Assembly: GCA_964244725.1 (NCBI GenBank)
Contig: CAXTJQ010000002.1
Location: 248,001 to 312,000, forward strand
DNA: 64,000 nucleotides
Direction of reading: 5' to 3'
Origin: Kumtagia sp964244725
GTDB lineage: Bacteria; Pseudomonadota; Alphaproteobacteria; Rhizobiales; Rhizobiaceae
The position numbers and the translations under genes are program-made. Of this stretch, positions 17,041-26,436 are shown in pieces. Under the pieces are notes generated by a model. It was given only the letters and a program-made list of their open reading frames with translations, was not told where the DNA came from and did not search any database. The first letter of the stretch is position 1, and each line of letters opens with the position of its first letter.

Positions 17041-17661
17041 ATGCTCAACGGACTAGAGGCGGTCTTCTTCTACATATTGGCGTTCGTCGCGGTCGCGGCG
17101 GCGTTCATGGTCATTTCCGCCCGCAATCCGGTCCATTCCGTCCTCTATCTGATCCTGACCTTCGTCAACGCCGCCGGCCTCTTCCTGCTGACCGGCGCCG
17201 AGTTCCTGGCGATGATCCTGCTGGTCGTCTATGTCGGCGCCGTGGCGGTTCTGTTCCTGTTCGTCGTCATGATGCTGGACGTCGACTTCGCAGCGTTGAA
17301 GCAGGGCGCACTCGCCTATGCGCCCATCGGCGCGCTGGTCGGGCTGATCCTCGCGGCCGAACTGGTCGTCGTGCTCGGCGGCTACACTTTCGCGCCGCAG
17401 CTCGCCGGGTCGGTCTCGATGCCGATGCCGCCGGTGCTGGAGCGGCAGAACACCGCGGCGCTCGGCGACATTCTCTACACGGACTACCTGTATTATTTCC
17501 AGGTCGCCGGTTTGATCCTGCTGGTCGCCATGATCGGCGCCATCGTGCTGACGCTGCGCCACAAGCCTGGCGTCAAGCGGCAGAACGTTTCGGCGCAAGT
17601 CGCCCGGACGCCGGCCACCGCGATCGAAATCAAGCAGGTCGAAACGGGCAGGGGACTCTGA
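17041..17661 (+). CDS. nuoJ: NADH-quinone oxidoreductase subunit J
   Basis: A 206-residue membrane subunit with five helices, whose third helix (ILLVVYVGAVAVLFLFVVMM, about residues 59-78) carries the pi-bulge YVGAVAVLFLF linked to proton-pumping coupling. AARNPVHSVLYLILTFVNAA-like sequence (SARNPVHSVL) marks helix 2. The C-terminal 30 residues are soluble. nuoK follows after 2 bp. Confidence 0.96.
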   Translation: MLNGLEAVFFYILAFVAVAAAFMVISARNPVHSVLYLILTFVNAAGLFLLTGAEFLAMILLVVYVGAVAVLFLFVVMMLDVDFAALKQGALAYAPIGALVGLILAAELVVVLGGYTFAPQLAGSVSMPMPPVLERQNTAALGDILYTDYLYYFQVAGLILLVAMIGAIVLTLRHKPGVKRQNVSAQVARTPATAIEIKQVETGRGL

Positions 17662-17663
17662 CG

Positions 17664-17972
17664 ATGACCGTCGGGATCGCGCATTTCCTCACCGTTTCGG
17701 CGATCCTGTTCACGCTCGGCGTGTTCGGCATCTTCCTTAACCGCAAGAACGTCATCGTCATCCTGATGTCGGTCGAGCTGATCCTGCTCGCCGTCAATAT
17801 CAATTTCGTAGCATTTTCAGCCGCGCTCGGCGACATGGCTGGGCAGGTGTTCGCGCTGTTCGTGCTGACGGTTGCGGCGGCGGAAGCGGCGATCGGACTC
17901 GCAATCCTCGTGGTGTTCTTCCGCAACCGCGGCTCGATCGCGGTCGAAGACGTCAACATGATGAAGGGCTGA
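17664..17972 (+). CDS. nuoK: NADH-quinone oxidoreductase subunit K
   Basis: A 102-residue membrane subunit of three helices, the usual length. It shows GVFGIFLNRKNVIVILMSVE, with the conserved Glu in helix 2 (MSVELILLAVNINFVAF), and AAAEAAIGLAILVVFFRNRG, with the second conserved Glu in helix 3; both are part of the hydrophilic proton axis. The start MTVGIAHFLTVSAILFTLG is standard. The stop lies 7 bp before the small membrane gene at 17980. Confidence 0.96.
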   Translation: MTVGIAHFLTVSAILFTLGVFGIFLNRKNVIVILMSVELILLAVNINFVAFSAALGDMAGQVFALFVLTVAAAEAAIGLAILVVFFRNRGSIAVEDVNMMKG

Positions 17973-17979
17973 GCATGGG

Positions 17980-18180
17980 ATGGGGCGGTTCTTCCTCGAC
18001 ACCGTCTACGGCGCGGTGTTCGTTGCCATTGCGGCCCTGGTGGTATTCGTGCTTCTGCCTAGCGGGAAACTCGACATCGCCAACGTTTTCTTCTCCGTGC
18101 TTTTCGGCATCCTCTGGGGGATACCACTCGGCCTCGTTTATGCGCTCGGCCGCTTGATCCTGAGGGCTGCATTCAGATGA
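17980..18180 (+). CDS. Small membrane protein between nuoK and nuoL
   Basis: A 66-residue protein of unknown function with two hydrophobic segments (about 10-26, YGAVFVAIAALVVFVLL, and 35-54, ANVFFSVLFGILWGIPLGLV) and a basic end (RLILRAAFR). It fills the nuoK-nuoL interval, 41 bp before nuoL. An ATG at 17975 in another frame gives only shadow sequence. The third hairpin-type peptide of the operon; no family recognised. Confidence 0.65.
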   Translation: MGRFFLDTVYGAVFVAIAALVVFVLLPSGKLDIANVFFSVLFGILWGIPLGLVYALGRLILRAAFR

Positions 18181-18221
18181 ACGCAAACGCCAAACCACAC
18201 AGAGAAGGTGTCTGACGCGCC

Positions 18222-20213
18222 ATGTATCAGGCTATCGTCTTCCTTCCGCTTCTCGGCTTCCTGGTCGTCGGCCTGTTTGGAAACGCGCTGGGCGCGAAGG
18301 CGTCGGAATACATCACGTCCGGCTTCCTGGTGATCTCGGCGCTGCTGTCCTGGGTGGCGTTCTTCACGGTCGGGTTTGGCGGGGTCGAGACCTTCACCGT
18401 GCCGATCATGACCTTCATCCAGTCGGGCGCGCTGGAGGCGAACTGGGCGCTGCGCATCGACACGCTGACAGTCGTCATGCTGGTCGTCGTCAACACCGTG
18501 TCGGCTCTCGTCCACATCTACTCAATCGGCTACATGCACCACGATCCGCACAGGCCGCGCTTCTTCGCCTATCTGTCGCTGTTCACCTTCGCCATGCTGA
18601 TGCTGGTCACGTCGGACAATCTGGTCCAGATGTTCTTCGGCTGGGAAGGCGTCGGCCTCGCCTCCTATCTGCTGATCGGCTTCTGGTATCACAAACCGTC
18701 GGCGAACGCGGCGGCGATCAAGGCGTTCGTGGTCAACCGCGTCGGAGATTTCGGCTTCGCGCTCGGCATCTTCGGCGTGTTCGTGCTGTTCGGTTCGGTG
18801 TCGTTCGACACGATCTTCGCCAATGCCGCGACCTTCCTGCCGACGGAGGGCGCGTCGGAGGCGGCCGGCCCGCTCTGGACGTTCCTCGGTTATCAGCTCG
18901 ACCATCGGGCGTCGATCACCGTGGTCTGCCTGCTGCTTTTCATGGGCGCGATGGGCAAGTCGGCTCAGGTGCCGCTGCACACCTGGCTGCCGGACGCCAT
19001 GGAAGGCCCGACGCCCGTCTCGGCGCTGATCCATGCCGCGACGATGGTCACGGCCGGCGTCTTCATGCTGGCGCGTCTGTCGCCGCTGTTCGAGCTGTCG
19101 CATACGGCGCTGACCGTCGTGACGTTCATCGGCGCGCTGACGGCGATCTTCGCGGCGACGGTCGGGCTGGTGCAGAACGACATCAAGCGCGTCATCGCCT
19201 ATTCGACCTGCTCGCAGCTCGGCTACATGTTCGTAGCGCTCGGCGTCGGGGCCTACCCGGTCGCGATCTTCCACCTGTTCACGCATGCCTTCTTCAAGGC
19301 GCTGCTGTTTCTGGGGTCGGGTTCGGTGATCCATGCCGTCTCCGACGAACAGGACATGCGCAAGATGGGCGGACTGCGCAAACTGATCCCACGCACATAC
19401 TGGATGATGGTGATCGGAACGCTGGCGCTGACCGGCGTCGGCATCCCGGCGACGATCGTCGGCACGGCGGGCTTCTTCTCGAAGGACGCCATCATCGAGG
19501 CGTCGTTCATGGGCGAGAATGCCGTCGCGCCGATCGCCTTCGCGTCCTTGGTCGTCGCGGCGTTCTTCACCAGCTTCTATTCCTGGCGGTTGATTTTCCT
19601 GACCTTCCACGGGAGCCCGCGCGCCTCGCACGACATCATGCACCATGTCCATGAATCGCCGCCGGTCATGCTCGTACCGCTCTACATCCTGGCGGTCGGC
19701 GCTCTGTTCGCCGGCGTCGTGTTCCACGATTATTTCATCGGCGAGGCGTTCGGCGAGTTCTGGCGGACCTCGATCGCCATGCTGAGCGACAACCACATCA
19801 TGCACGAATTGCACGAGATACCGCTGTGGGTCGAGCTGGCGCCGATCGTCGTGACCATCCTTGGTTTCGTGCTCGCCTACCAGTTCTACATCCGCGATCC
19901 GGCCATGCCGGCAAACCTCGCGGCGCAGCATCGCGGCCTCTACGCCTTCCTGCTCAACAAATGGTATTTCGACGAACTCTACGACTTCCTGTTCGTGCGG
20001 CCCGCCAAGCGCATCGGCACGTTCTTCTGGAAAACCGGCGACGGCCGGATCATCGACGGTTTCGGTCCCGACGGCGTCTCGGCGCGGGTGCAGGACCTGA
20101 CCGCTCGCGTCGTCAAGCTGCAAACCGGCTATCTCTACCACTATGCCTTCGTGATGCTGATCGGCATCGCGGCCATGGTCACCTGGATGATGCTCGGGAG
20201 CAGTTTCCGATGA
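18222..20213 (+). CDS. nuoL: NADH-quinone oxidoreductase subunit L
   Basis: A 663-residue antiporter-like proton-pumping subunit at the far end of the membrane arm. Conserved parts: the TM5 Glu in FFGWEGVGLASYLLIGFWYH (about residue 141), the Lys-bearing GAMGKSAQVPLHTWLPDAME (about 243), HAATMVTAGVFMLARLSPLF, and NDIKRVIAYSTCSQLGYMFV (about 325). The C-terminal region includes the long lateral helix and a final TM helix. GAAGG precedes the start, and its stop overlaps the nuoM ATG. Confidence 0.97.
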   Translation: MYQAIVFLPLLGFLVVGLFGNALGAKASEYITSGFLVISALLSWVAFFTVGFGGVETFTVPIMTFIQSGALEANWALRIDTLTVVMLVVVNTVSALVHIYSIGYMHHDPHRPRFFAYLSLFTFAMLMLVTSDNLVQMFFGWEGVGLASYLLIGFWYHKPSANAAAIKAFVVNRVGDFGFALGIFGVFVLFGSVSFDTIFANAATFLPTEGASEAAGPLWTFLGYQLDHRASITVVCLLLFMGAMGKSAQVPLHTWLPDAMEGPTPVSALIHAATMVTAGVFMLARLSPLFELSHTALTVVTFIGALTAIFAATVGLVQNDIKRVIAYSTCSQLGYMFVALGVGAYPVAIFHLFTHAFFKALLFLGSGSVIHAVSDEQDMRKMGGLRKLIPRTYWMMVIGTLALTGVGIPATIVGTAGFFSKDAIIEASFMGENAVAPIAFASLVVAAFFTSFYSWRLIFLTFHGSPRASHDIMHHVHESPPVMLVPLYILAVGALFAGVVFHDYFIGEAFGEFWRTSIAMLSDNHIMHELHEIPLWVELAPIVVTILGFVLAYQFYIRDPAMPANLAAQHRGLYAFLLNKWYFDELYDFLFVRPAKRIGTFFWKTGDGRIIDGFGPDGVSARVQDLTARVVKLQTGYLYHYAFVMLIGIAAMVTWMMLGSSFR

Positions 20214-21718
20214 CCGGCTGGCCCATCCTTTCGACCGTCACCTTCCTGCCGGTCGTCGGCATCGTCCTGATCCTGCTCATACGCGACGACGACGACGCGG
20301 CCAAGCGCAACATCCGCGCCATCGCGTTGTGGACGACAGGCATCACCTTCGTCGTCTCGCTGTTCATCTGGGTTGGTTTCGATACGGCCATTCCGGGCTT
20401 CCAGATGGAGGAGAAGGTCGCGTGGCTCGATTCCGGCATCTCCTACCATATGGGCGTCGACGGCATTTCGATGCTGTTCGTCATCCTGACGACGTTCCTC
20501 ATGCCGATCTGCATCCTGGCCTCCTGGGATTCGATCCAGACCCGCGTCAAATCCTACATGATCGCCTTCCTGCTGCTCGAGACGCTGATGATCGGCGTGT
20601 TCTGCGCGCTCGATATCGTGCTGTTCTACGTCTTCTTCGAAGCTGGCCTCATCCCGATGTTCATCATCATCGGCGTGTGGGGCGGCAAGCGGCGCGTCTA
20701 TGCGAGCTTCAAGTTCTTCCTCTACACGCTGCTCGGCTCGGTGCTGATGCTGCTCGCCATCATGGCGATGTTTTTCCAGGCCGGAACGACCGACATCCCG
20801 ACGCTGCTGACGCATAATTTTCCAGCGACCATGCAGACATGGCTGTGGCTGGCGTTCTTCGCGTCCTTCGCGGTGAAGATGCCGATGTGGCCGGTGCATA
20901 CCTGGCTGCCCGACGCGCATGTCGAGGCGCCGACCGCGGGGTCGGTCATCCTGGCCGGCATCCTCTTGAAGATGGGAGGCTACGGCTTCCTGCGCTTCTC
21001 GCTGCCGATGTTCCCGCTGGCGTCGGAGTATTTCGCGCCCTTCGTGTTCACGTTGTCGGTGGTGGCGATCATCTACACCTCGCTGGTCGCGCTGATGCAG
21101 GAGGACATGAAGAAGCTGATAGCCTATTCGTCGGTCGCGCATATGGGCTTCGTGACGATGGGCATCTTCGCGATGAACCAGGAGGGCATCCAGGGCTCGA
21201 TCTTCCAGATGCTGTCGCACGGCCTCGTGTCGGGCGCGCTGTTCCTGTGCGTCGGCGTCGTCTATGACCGTCTGCACACCCGCGAGATCGCGGCCTATGG
21301 CGGTCTGGTCAACATCATGCCGAAATACGCGACCGTGTTCCTGATCTTCACCATGGCCAATGTCGGCTTACCCGGCACCAGCGGATTCATCGGCGAGTTC
21401 CTGACGCTGCTCGGCGTGTTCAAGGTCAACACCTGGGTGGCGCTGTTCGCGACCACAGGCGTCATCCTATCCGCCTGCTACGCTCTTTGGCTTTACCGAA
21501 AGGTGATCATGGGCGTGCTGACCAAGGACAGCCTCAAGTCGATGCTCGACCTCTCGTCGCGCGAGAAGCTGATTATCTACCCGCTGGTCGCGCTGACGAT
21601 CTTCTTCGGCGTCTATCCGACGCCGGTCTTCAATGCGACCGCGGCGTCGGTGCAGTCGCTGGTGAGTTCCGTCACCGCTTCGCTCGATGCGGCGCAGCTC
21701 GCCGCCGCCGCGAACTGA
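20210..21718 (+). CDS. nuoM: NADH-quinone oxidoreductase subunit M
   Basis: A 502-residue antiporter-like pump subunit with 14 helices expected. Seen: VDGISMLFVILTTFLMPICI (about residue 83), FFEAGLIPMFIIIGVWGGKR with the key Glu (about 144), FAVKMPMWPVHTWLPDAHVE with the pump Lys (about 226), and LQEDMKKLIAYSSVAHMGFV-like MQEDMKKLIAYSS. The ATG at 20210 overlaps the nuoL stop; nuoN follows after 12 bp, with AGAGGGA as its ribosome binding site. Confidence 0.97.
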   Translation: MTGWPILSTVTFLPVVGIVLILLIRDDDDAAKRNIRAIALWTTGITFVVSLFIWVGFDTAIPGFQMEEKVAWLDSGISYHMGVDGISMLFVILTTFLMPICILASWDSIQTRVKSYMIAFLLLETLMIGVFCALDIVLFYVFFEAGLIPMFIIIGVWGGKRRVYASFKFFLYTLLGSVLMLLAIMAMFFQAGTTDIPTLLTHNFPATMQTWLWLAFFASFAVKMPMWPVHTWLPDAHVEAPTAGSVILAGILLKMGGYGFLRFSLPMFPLASEYFAPFVFTLSVVAIIYTSLVALMQEDMKKLIAYSSVAHMGFVTMGIFAMNQEGIQGSIFQMLSHGLVSGALFLCVGVVYDRLHTREIAAYGGLVNIMPKYATVFLIFTMANVGLPGTSGFIGEFLTLLGVFKVNTWVALFATTGVILSACYALWLYRKVIMGVLTKDSLKSMLDLSSREKLIIYPLVALTIFFGVYPTPVFNATAASVQSLVSSVTASLDAAQLAAAAN

Positions 21719-21730
21719 GCAGAGGGATTC

Positions 21731-23167
21731 ATGTCGACCGATCTCAGCCTAAGTCTCTCGCTCGCGGCGCCCGAACTGATCCTCGCGGTCGGCGCGTTGA
21801 TCCTGCTGATGGTCGGCGTCTATGCGAGCGGCAGGTCGAGCACGCTGGTGACGGGTCTCGCCGTCTGCGTGCTGATCGCGGCCGGCGCGTGGATGGTGGT
21901 GTTCCCGCATGACGGAATCGCATTCGGCGGAGCGTTCGTCGGCGATCCGTTCGCGCGTTTCATGAAGATGCTGTCGCTGATCGGCTCGGCGGTGACGCTG
22001 GCGATGTCGGTTCGCTTCGCGAGAGAGCATCGATTCGACAGTTTCGAGTTGCCGGTGCTGATCCTGCTCTGCACGCTGGGCATGATGCTGATGATCTCGG
22101 CCAACGACATGATCGGCCTCTATCTCGGGCTTGAACTGCAATCGCTCGCCATCTACGTGCTCGCCGCGATCAATCGCGAAAATCTGCGCTCGTCGGAGGC
22201 CGGCCTGAAATATTTCGTGCTCGGCGCGCTTTCGTCAGGCATGCTGCTTTACGGGATCAGCCTCGTCTACGGCTATACCGGCAACACCGGTTTCCAGGCG
22301 ATCGCGGCCGCCCTCGGCGACGGCGAACGCCAACTCGGACTGGTCTTCGGCCTGGTGTTCGTGCTGGCCGGCCTCGCCTTCAAGATCTCGGCGGTGCCCT
22401 TTCATATGTGGACTCCCGACGTCTACGAAGGCGCGCCGACGCCGATCACCGCCTTCATGGCGGCCGCGCCCAAAATGGCGGCCATGGCGCTGATCGTCCG
22501 AACCACGATGGGTCCGTTCGAACCAATCGCGCCGGACTGGCAGCAGATCATCGTATTCGTGTCGATCGCCTCGATGGTGCTCGGATCGTTCGCGGCGATC
22601 GGCCAGAAAAACATCAAGCGGCTGATGGCGTATTCGTCAATCGGCCATATGGGCTTCGCGCTGGTCGGGCTCGCCGCCAACAGCCAGGACGGCGCGCGCG
22701 GGGTAGCGATCTACATGCTCATCTATCTCGCGATGACGCTCGGGACCTTCGCCTTCATCCTGGCGATGAAGCGCAAGGACGGGCATGTCGAGCAGATCGG
22801 CGATCTGGCCGGGCTCGCCACGACCAATCCCGGCATGGCGACGGTCATGACGGTCCTGATGTTCTCGCTCGCCGGCATTCCGCCGCTCGCCGGGTTCTGG
22901 GCCAAGTGGTACGTGTTCCTGGCGGCCATCAACGCCGGGCTCTACGCCTTGGCGGTGATCGGCGTTCTGGCCTCCGTGGTCGGCGCTTATTACTACCTGC
23001 GGATCATCAAGCTGATGTGGTTCGACGAGCCGGTCGGCGGTTTCCTGCCAATGGCCGGCGAACTGCGCGCCGTGCTCGGCGTCTCGGGCGCGTTCGTGTT
23101 GTTCTATGTCCTGATCGGCGGGCCGATCGGCGCGATGGCGCAAGCCGCCGCCAAAACCTTTTTCTAG
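21731..23167 (+). CDS. nuoN: NADH-quinone oxidoreductase subunit N
   Basis: A 478-residue antiporter-like subunit closest to the quinone module. Seen: the Glu-bearing IGLYLGLELQSLAIYVLAAI (about residue 127), GLAFKISAVPFHMWTPDVYE with the pump Lys (about 220), and GQKNIKRLMAYSSIGHMGFA (about 290). It is the last nuo gene; birA starts 6 bp after its stop, so transcription probably runs on. Confidence 0.97.
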   Translation: MSTDLSLSLSLAAPELILAVGALILLMVGVYASGRSSTLVTGLAVCVLIAAGAWMVVFPHDGIAFGGAFVGDPFARFMKMLSLIGSAVTLAMSVRFAREHRFDSFELPVLILLCTLGMMLMISANDMIGLYLGLELQSLAIYVLAAINRENLRSSEAGLKYFVLGALSSGMLLYGISLVYGYTGNTGFQAIAAALGDGERQLGLVFGLVFVLAGLAFKISAVPFHMWTPDVYEGAPTPITAFMAAAPKMAAMALIVRTTMGPFEPIAPDWQQIIVFVSIASMVLGSFAAIGQKNIKRLMAYSSIGHMGFALVGLAANSQDGARGVAIYMLIYLAMTLGTFAFILAMKRKDGHVEQIGDLAGLATTNPGMATVMTVLMFSLAGIPPLAGFWAKWYVFLAAINAGLYALAVIGVLASVVGAYYYLRIIKLMWFDEPVGGFLPMAGELRAVLGVSGAFVLFYVLIGGPIGAMAQAAAKTFF

Positions 23168-23173
23168 CGTCGG

Positions 23174-24001
23174 ATGTCATTTGGCCTCGCAGCGACCGGG
23201 ATTGTCGAGGGCTACCGCCTCGAAGCCCATGAGACCGTCGGGTCGACGAATGCGCTGGCGCTCGATCATGCGCGTCTCGGCGATCAGGGAAAGCTGTGGG
23301 TCGTTTCGAGCCGGCAGGAAAGCGGACGCGGTCGACGCGGCCGCGCCTGGGCGACGCCCGCCGGCAATCTCGCCGCCACGCTCCTACTCAAGGTCGAGCG
23401 CGACCTTAAATACGCCGCCACGCTCGGCTTCGTCGCGGGCCTGTCGCTCGCCGACGCGCTGGATGTGGCCGCGCCTGGCGTGGCGATTTCGATCGGCGCG
23501 GATGGCGGCGAGGGCATGCGGGGCGCGCGATTCGCCTTGAAATGGCCGAACGACGTTCTGGCACACGGCGCGAAACTCGCGGGCATCCTGCTCGAGTCGA
23601 CGCTCGACCCGAAAGATGGCGCCGCGATCGCGATCGGCATTGGCGTCAATGTCGTGGCCTTTCCCGACGATCTGCCCTATCCCGCGATATCCCTGCGGGC
23701 GCTCGGATCATCATGCGACGCGGAGACGCTGTTTTCGGCGCTGTCGAACGCGTGGTGCGTCAACTATCGCCTCTGGGACGAAGGCCGGGGCTTGTCGGCA
23801 ATTCGTGATCGGTGGCTTTCGCGGGCGGCCGGGCTGGGCGGCGAGGTCGCCGTCAAGGTGGATGGGAATGTCGTGCGCGGGGTCTTCGAGACGATCGATG
23901 AAGACTGTCGCTTCGTGATCCGTGACCGCACGGACAAAATCATTAGAATAACGGCGGGCGACGTGCATTTCGGCGCGGCCGCTTCGGCAACGGCCGCCTG
24001 A
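23174..24001 (+). CDS. birA: Biotin--[acetyl-CoA-carboxylase] ligase
   Basis: A 275-residue class I biotin protein ligase that makes biotinyl-AMP and loads biotin on carboxylase carrier domains. The catalytic loop is SGRGRRGRAWATPAGNLAAT (about residue 50), the lysine motif is ALKWPNDVLAHGAKLAGILL (about 120), and IGIGVNV follows. There is no N-terminal HTH domain, so it is the mono-functional form, unlike E. coli BirA. It lies between nuoN and rnj, an order recalled as common in Hyphomicrobiales. Confidence 0.93.
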   Translation: MSFGLAATGIVEGYRLEAHETVGSTNALALDHARLGDQGKLWVVSSRQESGRGRRGRAWATPAGNLAATLLLKVERDLKYAATLGFVAGLSLADALDVAAPGVAISIGADGGEGMRGARFALKWPNDVLAHGAKLAGILLESTLDPKDGAAIAIGIGVNVVAFPDDLPYPAISLRALGSSCDAETLFSALSNAWCVNYRLWDEGRGLSAIRDRWLSRAAGLGGEVAVKVDGNVVRGVFETIDEDCRFVIRDRTDKIIRITAGDVHFGAAASATAA

Positions 24002-24021
24002 ACGGCCAACAAGGATCGACA

Positions 24022-25692
24022 ATGGCTAAATCTTCCGGGCCCGAGCTGGTCTTCGCGCCCTTGGGCGGTGTCGGCGAAATCGGCATGAACTTCGCGCTTT
24101 ACGGCTACGGCCCGGCCCATGCGCGCGACTGGATCGTCGTCGACGTCGGCGTGACGTTCCCCGACGCGACGCTGCCCGGCGTCGATCTCGTGCTGCCCGA
24201 CATTCGCTTCATCGAGGCGCAGAGGAATCGGCTCCGCGGCATCGTGATCACGCACGCGCATGAGGACCATTACGGGGCCCTGCTCGATTTGTGGCCGAAA
24301 CTCAAGTCGCCTGTTTGGATGACGCCGTTTTCGGCAGGCCTGCTCGAGGCGAAACGCCAGTCCGGCGACGGCTCCCTGAAGCCGAAGGTCGTGCTGTTCC
24401 GCGCCGGCGACGCCTTCGACATCGGACCCTTCAAGATCGAGGCGATCGCGGTTACGCATTCCATACCCGAGCCGGTTTCGCTCGCCATCACGACGCCGCT
24501 CGGCACCGTGATCCACACCGCCGACTGGAAGATCGATCCCGATCCGCAGATCGGCCCCAAGACCGACGAGACGCGATTCCGGGCGCTCGGCGATGCGGGC
24601 GTGCTGGCGCTGATCTGCGATTCGACCAACGCGTTGCGCGAAGGCGATTCGCCCTCCGAGACGGCGGTCGGCGAGGGGCTGCGCGGCGTCATCCAGGCCG
24701 CGCCCGGCCGCGTCGCCATCACCACCTTCTCGTCCAATGTCGGCCGCATCCGTTCGATCGCCGAGGCCGCGCGGGATTGCGGCAGGCAGTGCCTCGTGCT
24801 CGGCCGGTCGCTCAAGCGCGTCATCGAGGTCGCCGGCGAACTCGGCTACATGGACGGGCTGCCGGACTTCCTCTCGGAGGATGCCTATGGCTATATCCCG
24901 CGCGAAAACATCGTCGTCATCTGTACCGGCAGCCAGGGCGAACCGCGCGCGGCGCTCGCCAAGCTCGCCCGCGACGAGATGAAATCGGTCGCGCTGTCGG
25001 CCGGCGACATCGTGGTGTTCTCCTCCCGCACGATCCCCGGCAACGAAAAGGCGATCCTCGAAATCAAGAACGGGTTGATCGACCAGGGCGTCAGGATCAT
25101 CGAGGATAGCGACGCTCTGGTGCATGTCTCGGGTCATCCGCGGCGCAGCGAACTCAAGCGCATGTACGCGTGGACACGGCCGCGCATCGGCATTCCCGTG
25201 CATGGCGAGGCCGCGCATCTCGTGGCGCAGGGTTCGCTGATGTCGGCATCCGGCATTCCGGAGGTCGCGCAAGTTCGCGACGGCGACATCGTTCGCCTCG
25301 CGCCGGGACCGGCCGAGATCATCGACAAGGCCCCGTTCGGCCGCATCTACAAGGACGGCAAGCTGATCGGCGATGACGAGGCGATGGGCATCCGCGAACG
25401 GCGAAAGCTGTCCTTCGCGGGCCATGTCGCGGTCAACGTCGTGCTCGACGAGGCTTACGAACTGTCCGGTGATCCCGATATCGCCGCGATCGGGGTCGCT
25501 CTGCTCGATGCGTCGGGCGAGGACATGGAAGAGGTCATGCTCGACGCCGTGATCGGCGCGTTCAATTCCATCCCGCGCGCGCGCCGCAAGGATCTCGACA
25601 TGGTGCAGGAGGCGGTGCGGCGGGCGGTGCGCGCGTCCGCCAACGAAGCCTGGGGCAAGAAGCCGCTGGTCACCGTGTTCGTGACCCGCTGA
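24022..25692 (+). CDS. rnj: Ribonuclease J
   Basis: A 556-residue metallo-beta-lactamase/beta-CASP ribonuclease for rRNA and mRNA 5'-to-3' processing. Motifs: GIGGVGEIGMN-like LGGVGEIGMN at the start, the zinc motif ITHAHEDHYGALLDLWP (about residue 76), GTVIHTADWKID, ICDSTNALREG (about 200), CTGSQGEPRAALAKLARDE in the beta-CASP domain (about 305) and VSGHPRRSELKRM (about 370). AAGGA lies 7 nt before the ATG. Its place directly after the nuo genes puts an RNA-processing enzyme in the same transcription unit. Confidence 0.95.
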   Translation: MAKSSGPELVFAPLGGVGEIGMNFALYGYGPAHARDWIVVDVGVTFPDATLPGVDLVLPDIRFIEAQRNRLRGIVITHAHEDHYGALLDLWPKLKSPVWMTPFSAGLLEAKRQSGDGSLKPKVVLFRAGDAFDIGPFKIEAIAVTHSIPEPVSLAITTPLGTVIHTADWKIDPDPQIGPKTDETRFRALGDAGVLALICDSTNALREGDSPSETAVGEGLRGVIQAAPGRVAITTFSSNVGRIRSIAEAARDCGRQCLVLGRSLKRVIEVAGELGYMDGLPDFLSEDAYGYIPRENIVVICTGSQGEPRAALAKLARDEMKSVALSAGDIVVFSSRTIPGNEKAILEIKNGLIDQGVRIIEDSDALVHVSGHPRRSELKRMYAWTRPRIGIPVHGEAAHLVAQGSLMSASGIPEVAQVRDGDIVRLAPGPAEIIDKAPFGRIYKDGKLIGDDEAMGIRERRKLSFAGHVAVNVVLDEAYELSGDPDIAAIGVALLDASGEDMEEVMLDAVIGAFNSIPRARRKDLDMVQEAVRRAVRASANEAWGKKPLVTVFVTR

Positions 25693-25696
25693 TTCC

Positions 25697-26101
25697 ATGC
25701 TCGGCCGGCTGAACCATGTCGCGATCGCCGTGCCCGATCTGGCGGCGGCGGCCGCGGTCTACCGCGAGACGCTGGGGGCCAGAATCAGCGCGCCGCAAAT
25801 GCTGCCGGAGCATGGCGTGACCGTCGTTTTCGTCGATACGGGCAACGCCAAGGTGGAGTTGCTCGAGCCGCTCGGGGCCGATTCTCCGATCGCGGCGTTC
25901 CTCGACAAGAATCCGGCCGGCGGCATGCACCACCTCTGCTACGAGGTCGACGATATCCTGGCAGCGAGGGACCATTTGCTCGACGCCGGCGCACGCGTGC
26001 TCGGCGACGGCCATCCCCGCATCGGCGCGCATGGAAAACCCGTCATGTTCCTTCACCCCAAGGATTTCTGCGGCACGCTGGTGGAACTCGAACAGGCCTG
26101 A
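25697..26101 (+). CDS. mce: Methylmalonyl-CoA epimerase
   Basis: A 134-residue glyoxalase/VOC-fold metalloenzyme that interconverts (S)- and (R)-methylmalonyl-CoA in propionate use, ahead of the B12-dependent mutase. The start LGRLNHVAIAVPDLAAAAAV carries the first metal His; NAKVELLEPLGADSPIAAFL holds the central Glu/strand, and GGMHHLCYEVDDI the second His; the C-terminal CGTLVELEQA carries the last Glu ligand. 4 bp after rnj. Confidence 0.93.
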   Translation: MLGRLNHVAIAVPDLAAAAAVYRETLGARISAPQMLPEHGVTVVFVDTGNAKVELLEPLGADSPIAAFLDKNPAGGMHHLCYEVDDILAARDHLLDAGARVLGDGHPRIGAHGKPVMFLHPKDFCGTLVELEQA

Positions 26102-26104
26102 GGC

Positions 26105-26374
26105 ATGGATACCGTTTCGCTCATCGCCGTCTATTTCGTCGTCTGGTGGATCACGTTGTTCGCGGTCCTGCCATTCAGCCTGAAAACGCAGGACGAGCAG
26201 GGCGAGGTGCTGCCCGGCACCGAATCGAGCGCGCCGCACGGGCCGCATATGCTGCGGGCGATCATTCGGACGACGATGGTTTCGGCAATCCTGTTCGGCG
26301 TTTTCCTGATCGCCACGCGTGTCTACGGATGGCGGATCGAAGATATCCCGATCCCAGTCCCCGGAATCGGCTAA
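26105..26374 (+). CDS. DUF1467 family membrane protein
   Basis: An 89-residue protein with two transmembrane helices (about 5-24, SLIAVYFVVWWITLFAVLPF, and 58-78, TMVSAILFGVFLIATRVYGW). The WWITLFAVLPF segment and the loop with GTESSAPHGPHMLRAIIRTT are typical of DUF1467, an alphaproteobacterial family of unknown function usually between mce and proS. It ends just before a strong terminator, so it is probably the last gene of the run. Confidence 0.88.
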   Translation: MDTVSLIAVYFVVWWITLFAVLPFSLKTQDEQGEVLPGTESSAPHGPHMLRAIIRTTMVSAILFGVFLIATRVYGWRIEDIPIPVPGIG

Positions 26375-26399
26375 CGACGGTTTACAATAGAAAACTGCA

Positions 26400-26436
26400 C
26401 AAAAAAAATGCAAGGCCGAAGCCTTGCAATTTATTC
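26400..26436 (+). terminator. Rho-independent terminator after the nuo-birA-rnj-mce run
   Basis: An 8-bp perfect stem TGCAAGGC/GCCTTGCA closes a CGAA tetraloop and is followed by ATTTATT; eight A residues precede it. It lies 26 bp after the DUF1467 stop and is the best-formed terminator in the window. Confidence 0.85.

Noticed and set aside
18522..20141. A 539-codon minus-strand frame opposite nuoL
   Set aside because: Composition (long runs of charged residues) is that of an antisense shadow; nuoL on the other strand is certain.
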